A model generated the notes under the pieces. It searched no databases. It saw only the letters and a list, made by a program, of their open reading frames with translations, and had not been told where the DNA came from. Positions 7,428-15,589 of a stretch of DNA of 15,696 bases are shown in pieces. Each line of letters begins with the position of its first letter. Positions within the stretch are counted from its first letter, which is position 1. Location of the stretch: the NCBI GenBank assembly GCA_013214445.1, contig JABSPG010000030.1, forward strand, positions 1 to 15,696, read 5' to 3'. The DNA comes from Ekhidna sp. Its GTDB lineage: Bacteria > Bacteroidota > Bacteroidia > Cytophagales > Cyclobacteriaceae. A program made the position numbers and the translations under genes.

Positions 7428-7594
7428 TATAAACCTGCCAGGGTTTGGATGTTCCTGTTTAACGATGGGTGATAAGGGTTTTTTACCTCAGGATGTGTCA
7501 TCTTTATCATATGCTATTCCTTTTTGTACAGATGGTTAAATACCTTATTTTCACACTATATATCGCCATTGGGAATGTATCCAGTCTATGTCTC
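7428..7594. other. Spacer after the Cys-rich protein gene; weak hairpin only
   Basis: A five-base stem AAACC (7431-7435) with GGTTT (7442-7446) follows the stop codon but has no T-tract. No small gene with convincing composition is seen; a GTG-started frame of 66 codons crosses the downstream hairpins and is rejected. Confidence 0.4.
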
Positions 7595-7627
7595 TCGGAT
7601 CATAAAGACTTCGCTAATATGATCCGA
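7595..7627. repeat. Ten-base inverted repeat beside the terminator
   Basis: TCGGATCATA (7595-7604) and TATGATCCGA (7618-7627) are perfectly complementary around a 13-base loop. The repeat lies only 10 bases from the terminator hairpin, in the convergent space between the Cys-rich protein gene and the 750-residue gene. It may be a second 3'-end structure for the plus-strand transcript or a protein-binding dyad. It has no T-tract of its own. Confidence 0.55.
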
Positions 7628-7637
7628 AATAGGAAAC

Positions 7638-7667
7638 AAAAAAACACTTGTGAATCGCAAGTGTTTT
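7638..7667 (-). terminator. Intrinsic terminator of the 750-residue exported protein gene
   Basis: AAAACACTTG (7641-7650) and CAAGTGTTTT (7658-7667) form a perfect ten-base stem around a seven-base loop. Read on the minus strand the stem is followed by a run of seven T (7644-7638), the standard layout of a rho-independent terminator, 44 bases after the stop codon of the minus-strand gene. On the plus strand the stem itself ends in four T, so it can also stop the convergent transcript. Confidence 0.85.
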
Positions 7668-7710
7668 GATGCTTCTACCAAAAAGCTAGAAGAAGGAATT
7701 TGCTACGTGG

Positions 7711-9963
7711 CTACTCAGATTGAATGCCTTCAATAATCCCTGCAATATCTGTGGTGAGCCCAATGGTAAATGCTCTGTTGCTATCGAAAATATCAACTCC
7801 AAAAAAGAATGTTTCTAATAGCAAGACACCTACACCAAGATTGAAATTGATATCCTTGTTGTCCTTTTCAAAGGCACTCACGTAAAGGCCTAAACCTATG
7901 TCATCTTTTGCTGTAGGGAATCCTAAATTAAACGAGCTGAAAGCGCCTACATTAATTCCACTCAGCAAGCTCCAGCGTGGTATGGTATCCGCTTTGGGCT
8001 CGTCTAGTAGGTACCGGGCACCACTTAATCCTAAATAAAATTCGGGTTTAATGCCTTTTTTACGATACACGATAAGTTCATCGTTTACTTTGTTGTCAGG
8101 TGAGGTGATTCTAACGTTGAAGGTCTCTCCACGACTTACCGAACCTACTGGAATCTCTATCGTCTCAGCAGATTTAAATTGGATGGTTCGGTTAGAGATG
8201 GTTAGTTCCCCCTTAGTCGCTTTTAACTGCAACTGAAATTCTCGGTTTTGATCTATCCACGGATCTTTTTGGGTGAGTGCTAGATGTGAATCGTCTTTTT
8301 CCAATTCGATGTAGAGGTCATTTCGTTTGCTTCGCTGAATAGGTGAACCAAACGTAATCAGGCCGGAGAACTCCTCATCTATTTGTTCTATGAATAAGGT
8401 ATCAGTGGTCACATATTTCTCCAGATTGTATTTATGAAGCAGCAAACTTCTTTGACTGTATGCTTCGCTCAGTTTAAACTTAATCAAGCCATCATCGCTG
8501 ATATTCCCGTCAGTAAGGTCAACATTTGTTGTGTCGATGACGACTTTCCAGTTTTTGTTTTCTTCTCCGACGATATCGTATTTCAATGAGATTTCTTTAT
8601 TCTTCAACAGGAAGGGTTCTGCGATCAGTTTAGGAGTTTTTAGTAAGTTCTTTATTTCTCCAACCCATTTTCGGACAGTTCCATTTTGGTCTGTATGTTT
8701 CAACTCAAAGAATGCTTTACTACCCCTAATCTCTGGAACAAAAAGTCGTCCAGTAAGGCGCTCAGACGAGTTGTATTTTGGGGTAACTATTACAACCGAT
8801 TCGATATCATCTATCATCAATTCATAGTTGTCTAGCAGAGCAAGTTCAAAGTTGTTTTGTGTAGTTGTGAGGATAAAGTCAGTGTATTCACCTTTTACAA
8901 ATGGATGGTTTTTATCGTCTGGCACAAGTTCTGCATCTTGTGTGATTTTCGATACTGTAATTGTTTCAGGCACGCTGCTACTGCCATCTCCGTTTTTTAT
9001 CACGGCTTCAAATTGTGTGCTCAGTGTGCCATTAGGTAGGTTCAGACGAATGTTGCTGTAATATTGATTGCCGTCTTTGACAATGGACAGTCCTTTGTTA
9101 TCATGTGCAATTCCACAATTTTGATTGGCATCAGGACACTTTGTAAATAGTCTTGCCGATGGAGACAAGTTACTAGCAGAGTAAGAGAACCTTGCGTCGT
9201 TTTTTCCGTCAAAGAAGCGAACATTTTGGGTACTGATAAAATTGGGGGGAGAGCTGTATACCTGGATGTCAAAAGTGGTTTTAGGAAAGCGGTTTGTCTT
9301 GTTAGCGAACGTAAACTGCCTGGTTCCAAGTCTTAATTTATCTACATCCTCACGTTTGAGGAAGAGTTTTCCGGTAAGTTGAGTCTCGCTGATTTTTGAG
9401 ATTTCTGTTTTTATTCCTTCAATCGTTACCGATGGCGTTACATGGAATCCAGAGCCTGAAATACTAAATGTCACATCAAGATCTGAAGCATAGTCCACAT
9501 TTACTTTATTGGGATTAAGTTCTCCTCCAAATTTGATGGATAGTATCCTTGGACTTTTGAGTAAAAAGCTAAATGCTATTTTGCGTTCTACATCATCATC
9601 TTTTATTACCTGAATGATAAATTCATCTGTTATGGCATAGTCGTCTGCTCGCTTTAATTTGATTTTCCCATCAAATGAACTATCGGTAATGAGCGTTTTC
9701 TGGGTTACTTCCAAATCATTCTGTTCTACAGTAAATAGCATTTTATTCGTTTGTTGGATTCTGATGGTAAGTCCACCTATACTGTAGTTGTATGATGGAT
9801 CAACGTCGTTAAGATCCAATTCGAAGCTCGGTAGGATGTAGTTGGAATGTGGGATTCTGTGGGAAACATTTTTTTCATTCTTACTGCCTTGGGCTACTGC
9901 GGAGACTACAGCTAGTATGATGAACAAAAAGGGTAGAAGAATGGCTTTAAGTGTGTGATGCAT
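7711..9963 (-). CDS. Large exported beta-rich protein with IPT/Ig-like region and barrel-like C terminus
   Basis: The 750-residue product starts with a clear signal peptide (about 25 residues, ending VSAVAQ). The body consists of repeated beta-sandwich-like segments rich in alternating hydrophobic residues; the stretch at about 139-225 (SISGSGFHVTPSVTIEGIKT and following) resembles IPT/TIG or similar Ig-like folds. The last 110 or so residues (from FYLGLSGARYLLDE) have short amphipathic, Gly- and aromatic-rich strands such as GINVGAFSSFNLGFP and INFNLGVGVLLLETFFFGVD, like outer-membrane or surface-associated beta barrels. No enzyme motif, no clear Por-type C-terminal sorting domain. I do not recognise the family. 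It is a single-gene unit: its own terminator lies downstream, and the broken coiled-coil gene is divergent. Function probably structural or adhesive, on the cell surface (inference). Confidence 0.75.
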   Translation of the reverse strand: MHHTLKAILLPFLFIILAVVSAVAQGSKNEKNVSHRIPHSNYILPSFELDLNDVDPSYNYSIGGLTIRIQQTNKMLFTVEQNDLEVTQKTLITDSSFDGKIKLKRADDYAITDEFIIQVIKDDDVERKIAFSFLLKSPRILSIKFGGELNPNKVNVDYASDLDVTFSISGSGFHVTPSVTIEGIKTEISKISETQLTGKLFLKREDVDKLRLGTRQFTFANKTNRFPKTTFDIQVYSSPPNFISTQNVRFFDGKNDARFSYSASNLSPSARLFTKCPDANQNCGIAHDNKGLSIVKDGNQYYSNIRLNLPNGTLSTQFEAVIKNGDGSSSVPETITVSKITQDAELVPDDKNHPFVKGEYTDFILTTTQNNFELALLDNYELMIDDIESVVIVTPKYNSSERLTGRLFVPEIRGSKAFFELKHTDQNGTVRKWVGEIKNLLKTPKLIAEPFLLKNKEISLKYDIVGEENKNWKVVIDTTNVDLTDGNISDDGLIKFKLSEAYSQRSLLLHKYNLEKYVTTDTLFIEQIDEEFSGLITFGSPIQRSKRNDLYIELEKDDSHLALTQKDPWIDQNREFQLQLKATKGELTISNRTIQFKSAETIEIPVGSVSRGETFNVRITSPDNKVNDELIVYRKKGIKPEFYLGLSGARYLLDEPKADTIPRWSLLSGINVGAFSSFNLGFPTAKDDIGLGLYVSAFEKDNKDINFNLGVGVLLLETFFFGVDIFDSNRAFTIGLTTDIAGIIEGIQSE

Positions 9964-10160
9964 TACTTGTTAGTTTAGATGGATGGATGAAAGATCAAAT
10001 TTGGATTGACAAAATTTTAATTTCAATACCTCAAAGGGGGTATTTGACCTGTCTTGGGAACTCTTGTTACAAGCAAATTTTTATTTTAATACTTTCTTGA
10101 CTACTTCTTGATAAATGCGGCTACTAACTAATTAAGCAAGTTGATATACTGATTTAGCAA

Positions 10161-10851
10161 ATGAGATTACTCTTCATTTTACTGACTATTTTGACTGCTT
10201 CGTCCGTATTTTCCCAAGTAGAATTTGAAGCAAAGCTACTGGTAAGCATGGCGGAGTGTTAAACCAAGCGGAAAATAGCAAAGCCACAGCGAAGCAACTG
10301 GAACAACAAGCTGTTAATATAAGGAGCAATTGAAGGCTAGAGATGCTTATAAAAAGCAGTACGATAGCATCAAGTTTTCCAAGATAGAACAGGATTTCCC
10401 TGAGTCTGATAGACGCTCACCCATGCCAGATTCGTTGCAGCTATACCTCATCACTCGTGAGGATTCACTCGCTATTGCCGAGGAAATTTTATCCAGCACA
10501 GATTTTCCTCCAGAATACAATGAATTAATCGAAAATCCCATTGAACCTCCTTCGTCAGACGACTATGCAAAAACAGATAGTGTGTTGCTTGCTGATGCAC
10601 TGAGTGTTTTAGAGAACGAGGCAAAAAAGTTCATGCCTGATGAATTTGGTGATAGACAAGACCCATTGGCAAATTTCCAAAACCCAGCCGCTGAGGTAGA
10701 GCAGTTTAGTTTGCCTGCAAGACCCAATCCCAACCTCGTTAAACCAGATAATGCAAAAAAGCTTTTCAAGAAAATAGATCCAGAGCAGTTGCAAAACGCA
10801 CAGCAGTAGTTGGATAAAGCGCAGAAATACGTAGATGGATTAGATATATAA
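10161..10851 (+). pseudogene. Exported coiled-coil-type protein gene broken by two frameshifts and a stop
   Basis: The ATG at 10161 opens a signal peptide, MRLLFILLTILTASSVFSQ, followed by VEFEAK; this frame stops at 10260-10262. Coherent sequence continues in the second frame from 10229 (ATGKHGGVLNQAENSKATAK, then QLEQQAVNI) to a TGA at 10331-10333, and then in the third frame from about 10318 (KEQLKARDAYKKQYDSIKFS onward). Each switch equals the loss of one base (or gain of two). At 10807-10809 a TAG interrupts NAQQ and LDKAQKYVDGLDI, a stop where Glu would fit. The frame ends at 10849-10851, 51 bases before a strong terminator. The reconstructed product, about 230 residues, is Gln/Lys/Glu-rich and Pro-rich toward the end, typical of an exported coiled-coil protein. 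It precedes the RHS-like gene, possibly a former partner. Three lesions make sequencing error unlikely, but not impossible. Confidence 0.7.
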
Positions 10852-10902
10852 ACTATCATTAAGGTAGAAAAAGCAGCTTGCATAAATATTGAAGTAAGCT
10901 AC

Positions 10903-10932
10903 AGGCAGTCTCCATAGGAGGCTGCCTTTTTT
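10903..10932 (+). terminator. Strong intrinsic terminator after the broken coiled-coil gene
   Basis: AGGCAGTCTCC (10903-10913) pairs with GGAGGCTGCCT (10917-10927) around an ATA loop, with one T:G wobble, giving an eleven-base stem followed directly by a T run up to 10932. It sits 51 bases after the last stop of the broken gene and separates it from the RHS-like gene, which therefore needs its own promoter. Confidence 0.9.
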
Positions 10933-11363
10933 AATGCAATACGCATGTGAAGACAACACTCCATTTGAACATAAGTGTATTTGTATTATTGACGCTCATT
11001 TTGGATAATAGCCCGTTTATTCAAAAAATAGCGACGCTCATACATTTGTGAGTGTTTTAATTACTGAGGTGACTCTTTGATTTGTAGCTTCGTAAGTACA
11101 CTAGAATAAAGTTCGTTGATACAGAAAAATGTTAAATCAACTACGAAGTTTCATCATTGTTGTTAATGGTTAACGTTGTGTAATTAATTTTTTTTCTTAA
11201 GTTAGCAATGCATTTTTCAACCTAACCTTTTACTCACTATTACTAAAACCTACACCAGACTACTCACTTTTATCCAGCAATAAGTATCACTTCTGTTTTC
11301 TGTTAATCATCGATTCATCGTGTCTATGGTTAATAACGAAATCAGATTTATGCGTTAAAACCT
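10933..11363 (+). promoter_or_regulatory. Promoter and long leader of the RHS-like gene
   Basis: This 431-base spacer has no gene. TACATTTG at 11041-11048 matches the -7 consensus TAnnTTTG, with TTTA at 11016-11019 at a plausible -33 distance; transcription from there would give a leader of about 310 bases. The nine-base direct repeat GACGCTCAT occurs at 10991-10999 and 11033-11041, the second copy abutting the -7 box, a layout that fits an activator or repressor site. Within the leader, AAAGTTCGTTGAT (11108-11120) can pair with ATCAACTACGAAGTTT (11136-11151) with a three-base bulge and one mismatch, while TACGAAG (11142-11148) can alternatively pair with CTTCGTA (11088-11094). A smaller hairpin, GTTAA-TGG-TTAAC, follows, then a run of eight T. 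Confidence 0.35.
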
Positions 11364-14300
11364 ATGAAGACCTTCACCCATTCATTTCTACTATTTTTTG
11401 TAATTCTTTTAACAGTCTCTTCACTTTCTGCACAAAGTGTTGTCAGTGTGAATCAATACACAGGTGCGGCGCAAGCGACCATACCACTTTGGACAGTTAG
11501 CTCCGGTCAGTTGGGAGTACCAGTAATGCTTGGTTATTCCAGCAATGGGATTCGGGTAGATCAAGGGAGTGGGAGCGCTGGAGTAGGATGGCAGATTTCA
11601 GCAGGTGGTCAGATCACTAGGGAGGTGCGAGATTTACCAGACGATGTTTCGAATAACAGTACAGTTTCAACCTCCCACTATGGTTGGATTCATGGCGGTG
11701 CGGTTAAAGTAAATGCTTTTGTTGCAGCTCAAGGAGCTTTTCCAAATTTTGACCCATCCGCTTACCCCCTTCTAAGTGACTTTGGGGGTGAAAATGAGCT
11801 AGATGATATGTATGATATGGAACCTGATGTTTTTCGAGTGTCAGTTCCTGGTCACTTGAGTGCGACTTTCACCCTTAACGAGCAAGGTGACCCGGTATTA
11901 TTAGACAACCAACAGCTCTCTATATCCTATGTCAAGGATTCCTTTGACTCACTCATATTATCCTTTGACGTTTTAACTCCTGGAGAGACCAGGTACCGTT
12001 TCGAGAAGCACATTGAGGTTGAGACTTCCATTCCCGATGAAGCAACGTTTGTTGATTTGTCGAATTACCGTCGTCTATACTACACCCACAAAGGAGGCCA
12101 ACGGTATACGACCTCTTGGTCATTAAGGGAGATTAATACCCCATCAGGTGACGAAGTTAATTTCCTATATGGATTTGGACATAACATATACTTCGACGAT
12201 GGTAATTCGCAAGAGACTAGTGCGAGAGATACAACAGACATGGAGATCTTCTACTATGACGTCGATAGTGCTTCTTACCAGAAAGAACATCATTTTTCAC
12301 TTGCTAAATCCTATACATTTTCCGGACACCTGTCTGCGATTGACACTAAATGGGAACGGTTGACGATAGACAAGAATGGAATCATTCTTCCTTACGGTGA
12401 ATACGAACTGCGGTATCCGATCATCACTGGAGTGCAAGTACTAGATAAGCGTACTAGTGACACACACGTCTACTATGATTTTAGCTATTTAGCAGTTGAA
12501 AGTAATGATACAACCACAAATTATTCTGACTTATACCTTTCCAGATTGAAGTTTTCAAATAATGGATCTTCTGGCTATTACCAATTCAATTATCAAGGAG
12601 TAAGTAGCACAAATAAGTTGGTCGACAGAGATTCCCCAGATACAGATCCTTATGGTTTCTATTCTCCACGATCAGTAGACCTATCCATTAGGAAACATCA
12701 CCTTTTTGCAGAAGAGAGTGGGTTGAACAAGGTGAGGTTTAGTCCTTTTATAGGTGATGCAGGTAGCTATGAATTCACGAGCGGTTTTGATTCGGAACGA
12801 CCTACGGTAGCTAGAGTGGCTGTTGGATCCTTGCAAAGGGTTAGACTACCACTCGGAGGAGAGGAAAGGGTCAGTTACGAACTCAATAGATACCACGATT
12901 CTTTCAGTGGGAATGATGAGTATGGAGGGGGCATTCGTGTAAAAAGCATTAGGGTGAGCGATGGAACAGATCCATCAAGAGATGTGGTACTCAATTACCG
13001 TTATCTTCAGGAAAATGGAGCATCGAGTGGAGTTTTAATGTACAAGCCTACATTCTATCAATTGCATCCATATCAGTACCTACCACTGGGAGCTCATAAC
13101 TACTATCCTGATTTTAGTAGCAATCTTTCGGCAGCCGAGGCTTTGAGGAAACAGATCAGTTTCTCTTCCTTTGATTTGTCGGAGAAGCATTACCCAGGGT
13201 ACTCTGTGGCGTATGAGCGTACCACTGTGCAGAAGAGTGGGTTTGGAAGCACAACTACTACATTTGATATTGGTCGCTCTGCATGGAATACCTATGAGGT
13301 TTTGCAAGGAGGAATGAGATTTTCTCCAGATGCTTCTGCAAGTCAAACATTTCTTACTGGTTTGACGACAGCTGATTACCTTCCTTTCAATCATTCCATG
13401 ATTTACCGATTCAACGGAAAACCATTGGAGGTAGTACAAAAAGACGAAGGCGGATTGATAGTGAGCAAAGTTTCGTATGAGTATGATACCATTGGGACCT
13501 CAATTTCAGTATATGGTCTTAAAGCAGAACAGATGAAGGTAAAGGCCTCAGTGGATGGCGTAGTAGATGCTTACAGGTGGGGTTACTACCAGATGGAGCA
13601 TGGCATCAATGAGGTTACATCAAGGACTGTTTCGCAGACTTACGATCCTTCTGATGTCACTAAGTTCAATGAGGTAACATCCGAACAAACATTCGATGAT
13701 TTAGGTCGAGTGATGAGCAGTAAAACCACAGATCAAGAGTCACGGGTATACCGCAGCTATTTCCAGTATCCTGATGCATTTAACCCAAGTTTATCTTTTG
13801 AGCAACAAAGTCCAGAAATACAGGCAATTTCTATGCTACAGGCAAGGGGACAGATTTTTCAACCTATCGAAACCTACCAAACCCTTGAGATAGGAGGTAC
13901 CGAACATACGATTGGAGGGGAAATGAGCGTCTGGTCATATGATACCCTATCCAACAGTATTTATCCAATCACCTCATTCATGCTTGAGATCGGTGATCCT
14001 GTTACCGATTTTGTTGCAAGCACCTTACAAGAAACCACCACTGCTGAAATTCAGCGAGATGGTCGATATGAGCAGATGGGGACAATCCTTTCTCGCAACC
14101 AGTACGGCGGAGTGATCTCTTCGATCAGTAGAACCAATGACAGGTCTTTCAGGACTTACTCCAATAAAGGCAAATATGTCAGTGGCGTATTTGGAGGGGC
14201 GATTGATGAAGAGGTAGTCTTTGATGATTTTGATTCAAGAAGTGTGGACTTAGTGGATTATCCAACCCCAGTAGGAGTGGATCCTGCTGTTGATGGTAGG

Positions 14301-15503
14301 GTTTATGGGGTGGGAAGAAGACTTAGCCAGGGAAAGATCTATTACAATTTTATTCCAAAGGAGACAGAATACTTCTTCTCATGTTGGATCAAATCCAGTA
14401 CTTCAGAGACAGTTACCGTTAAAGTAATGAAAGGCGATACAGAGATAGCTTCGGTTCCCTTGGTTGTTTCAGGTAGTGGTTCTTGGGAGTATTACAGTGC
14501 TCCAGTTTCGGTATCTTCAGATGAGCAATACATTGAGCTTTCCAGTTCAGGAGAGGTTTCCATAGATGAGGTCGCGTTTTATCCTGAAGATGTCAGTTTT
14601 AGCTACACGCACTTAGGTACGAATGGTAAAAAGTTAGCCGAAACACAGAAGGGCAGAACGACCTACTACGAATACGATGTGAGTGGCGACCTTCGATTGA
14701 TTCGAGATCATGAATTAAACATTGTTCAAACTTACGATTATAAACAAACGCTTGACTCAGATACATTGACAGTATCGGGTTCTTTTATTGGAAAAAGATC
14801 TTTGCGTGATGAAGCGAATGTGCCTATACAATTCTATGTCGATGGAGCTGAAGGGTGCTTTTCTTTTAAGTGGAATGTGCTGACTCAATCTGCTTATGAA
14901 AGTAATTCTGCCTCTCTATTGGACTTCAGCAGTCCCACAGGCACAAGTATCTCCAATGAGTATTCTCATACATTCCCAGATCAGGGTAAGTATTTTATAG
15001 CTGTTCAGATGTCTTGCAATGGACAGGATCGATTTTTTGAAAGGTCCATTTACATAGAAGAAGCTCCAATCGTGGTAAACAGCTTTTGCTTTGATCGTTT
15101 GACTCAAATCAATTTAAATGCTTCGGATGAAAGTACTTACAAGTCAGGCTGTTCTGATACGAGGATCGAACATACCTTGCAATTAAAATTGGACATTGAC
15201 GCTTCTCCGAATGCTAACTACCAAATAGAGTGGTATGATGGGTACTCCTCGAACAACTCGTCGACTGGACAGATGGTTAATCCACCAACTTACCTAGTTT
15301 CTTCTGCAGACGGATCATTTATTCCTCGTGATCCTGTGATTGGATCGGGAGAATCCATTAGTGTTCCTAACTACTATGACCGATGGTTTCAGTATAAGAT
15401 TGTGCAGTATTTTGTAGATGCTGAGGGAAATCAACAATATAAAAGAATCGAAGGTCCAAAAGTTTTTTTCGATGCCTTCTATGGATCTACTGTCCAGAAC
15501 TAA
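11364..15503 (+). CDS. Exported RHS-like protein lacking the RHS core
   Basis: The 1379-residue protein has a signal peptide (1-24, ending SSLSAQ). The N-terminal part carries the entry signature of Bacteroidota RHS-like proteins: IPLWTVSSGQLGVPVMLGYS, then GIRVDQGSGSAGVGWQISAG and ITREVRDLPDD. The centre is long and beta-rich, with GGEERVSYELNRYHDSFSG and related strands. Residues about 965-1075 look like a jelly-roll carbohydrate-binding-type module ending SIDEVAFYPEDVSF. A YD-type RHS repeat follows at about 1078-1128 (GRTTYYEYDVSGDLRLIRDH). A PKD-like segment (about 1140-1235) and a further Ig-like segment complete the protein. No RHS-associated core motif, no toxin domain and no clear T9SS sorting domain are seen, so this is probably the first part of a split RHS system, acting outside the cell or at the surface; the partner may be downstream. 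The gene appears intact. Confidence 0.85.
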   Translation: MKTFTHSFLLFFVILLTVSSLSAQSVVSVNQYTGAAQATIPLWTVSSGQLGVPVMLGYSSNGIRVDQGSGSAGVGWQISAGGQITREVRDLPDDVSNNSTVSTSHYGWIHGGAVKVNAFVAAQGAFPNFDPSAYPLLSDFGGENELDDMYDMEPDVFRVSVPGHLSATFTLNEQGDPVLLDNQQLSISYVKDSFDSLILSFDVLTPGETRYRFEKHIEVETSIPDEATFVDLSNYRRLYYTHKGGQRYTTSWSLREINTPSGDEVNFLYGFGHNIYFDDGNSQETSARDTTDMEIFYYDVDSASYQKEHHFSLAKSYTFSGHLSAIDTKWERLTIDKNGIILPYGEYELRYPIITGVQVLDKRTSDTHVYYDFSYLAVESNDTTTNYSDLYLSRLKFSNNGSSGYYQFNYQGVSSTNKLVDRDSPDTDPYGFYSPRSVDLSIRKHHLFAEESGLNKVRFSPFIGDAGSYEFTSGFDSERPTVARVAVGSLQRVRLPLGGEERVSYELNRYHDSFSGNDEYGGGIRVKSIRVSDGTDPSRDVVLNYRYLQENGASSGVLMYKPTFYQLHPYQYLPLGAHNYYPDFSSNLSAAEALRKQISFSSFDLSEKHYPGYSVAYERTTVQKSGFGSTTTTFDIGRSAWNTYEVLQGGMRFSPDASASQTFLTGLTTADYLPFNHSMIYRFNGKPLEVVQKDEGGLIVSKVSYEYDTIGTSISVYGLKAEQMKVKASVDGVVDAYRWGYYQMEHGINEVTSRTVSQTYDPSDVTKFNEVTSEQTFDDLGRVMSSKTTDQESRVYRSYFQYPDAFNPSLSFEQQSPEIQAISMLQARGQIFQPIETYQTLEIGGTEHTIGGEMSVWSYDTLSNSIYPITSFMLEIGDPVTDFVASTLQETTTAEIQRDGRYEQMGTILSRNQYGGVISSISRTNDRSFRTYSNKGKYVSGVFGGAIDEEVVFDDFDSRSVDLVDYPTPVGVDPAVDGRVYGVGRRLSQGKIYYNFIPKETEYFFSCWIKSSTSETVTVKVMKGDTEIASVPLVVSGSGSWEYYSAPVSVSSDEQYIELSSSGEVSIDEVAFYPEDVSFSYTHLGTNGKKLAETQKGRTTYYEYDVSGDLRLIRDHELNIVQTYDYKQTLDSDTLTVSGSFIGKRSLRDEANVPIQFYVDGAEGCFSFKWNVLTQSAYESNSASLLDFSSPTGTSISNEYSHTFPDQGKYFIAVQMSCNGQDRFFERSIYIEEAPIVVNSFCFDRLTQINLNASDESTYKSGCSDTRIEHTLQLKLDIDASPNANYQIEWYDGYSSNNSSTGQMVNPPTYLVSSADGSFIPRDPVIGSGESISVPNYYDRWFQYKIVQYFVDAEGNQQYKRIEGPKVFFDAFYGSTVQN

Positions 15504-15511
15504 ACAAGACA

Positions 15512-15565
15512 ATGAAAAAATTGAAGCGTTTTCTACCCACCCTTTTCAAGAAATTAAAAAATTAA
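15512..15565 (+). CDS. Possible 17-residue cationic peptide
   Basis: ATG at 15512 opens MKKLKRFLPTLFKKLKN, stopped by TAA at 15563. It begins eight bases after the RHS-like stop and ends 24 bases before the next gene. The peptide is strongly basic and amphipathic. With no homolog known to me and such a short length, it may equally be chance or a broken signal peptide. Confidence 0.15.
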   Translation: MKKLKRFLPTLFKKLKN

Positions 15566-15589
15566 ATCAAACACTTATATCCTAAGATC

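Noticed and set aside
7469..7669. GTG-started 66-codon frame on the plus strand
   Set aside because: It runs through both inverted repeats and the terminator and has no conserved-looking pattern; its hydrophobic stretch follows from AT-rich sequence.
9042..9329. 95-codon minus-strand frame inside the 750-residue gene
   Set aside because: It lies wholly inside the real gene on the same strand in another frame, with no start context or composition of its own.
10330..10809. Treating 10330-10809 as an intact gene with a TTG start
   Set aside because: The product would lack a signal peptide, while a signal peptide and connecting coiled-coil sequence are directly upstream in the other two frames; a broken gene explains all parts better.
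13080..13439. 119-codon minus-strand frame opposite the RHS-like gene
   Set aside because: Antisense shadow of a long coding frame; composition rich in Cys, Ser and Arg is typical of such shadows.
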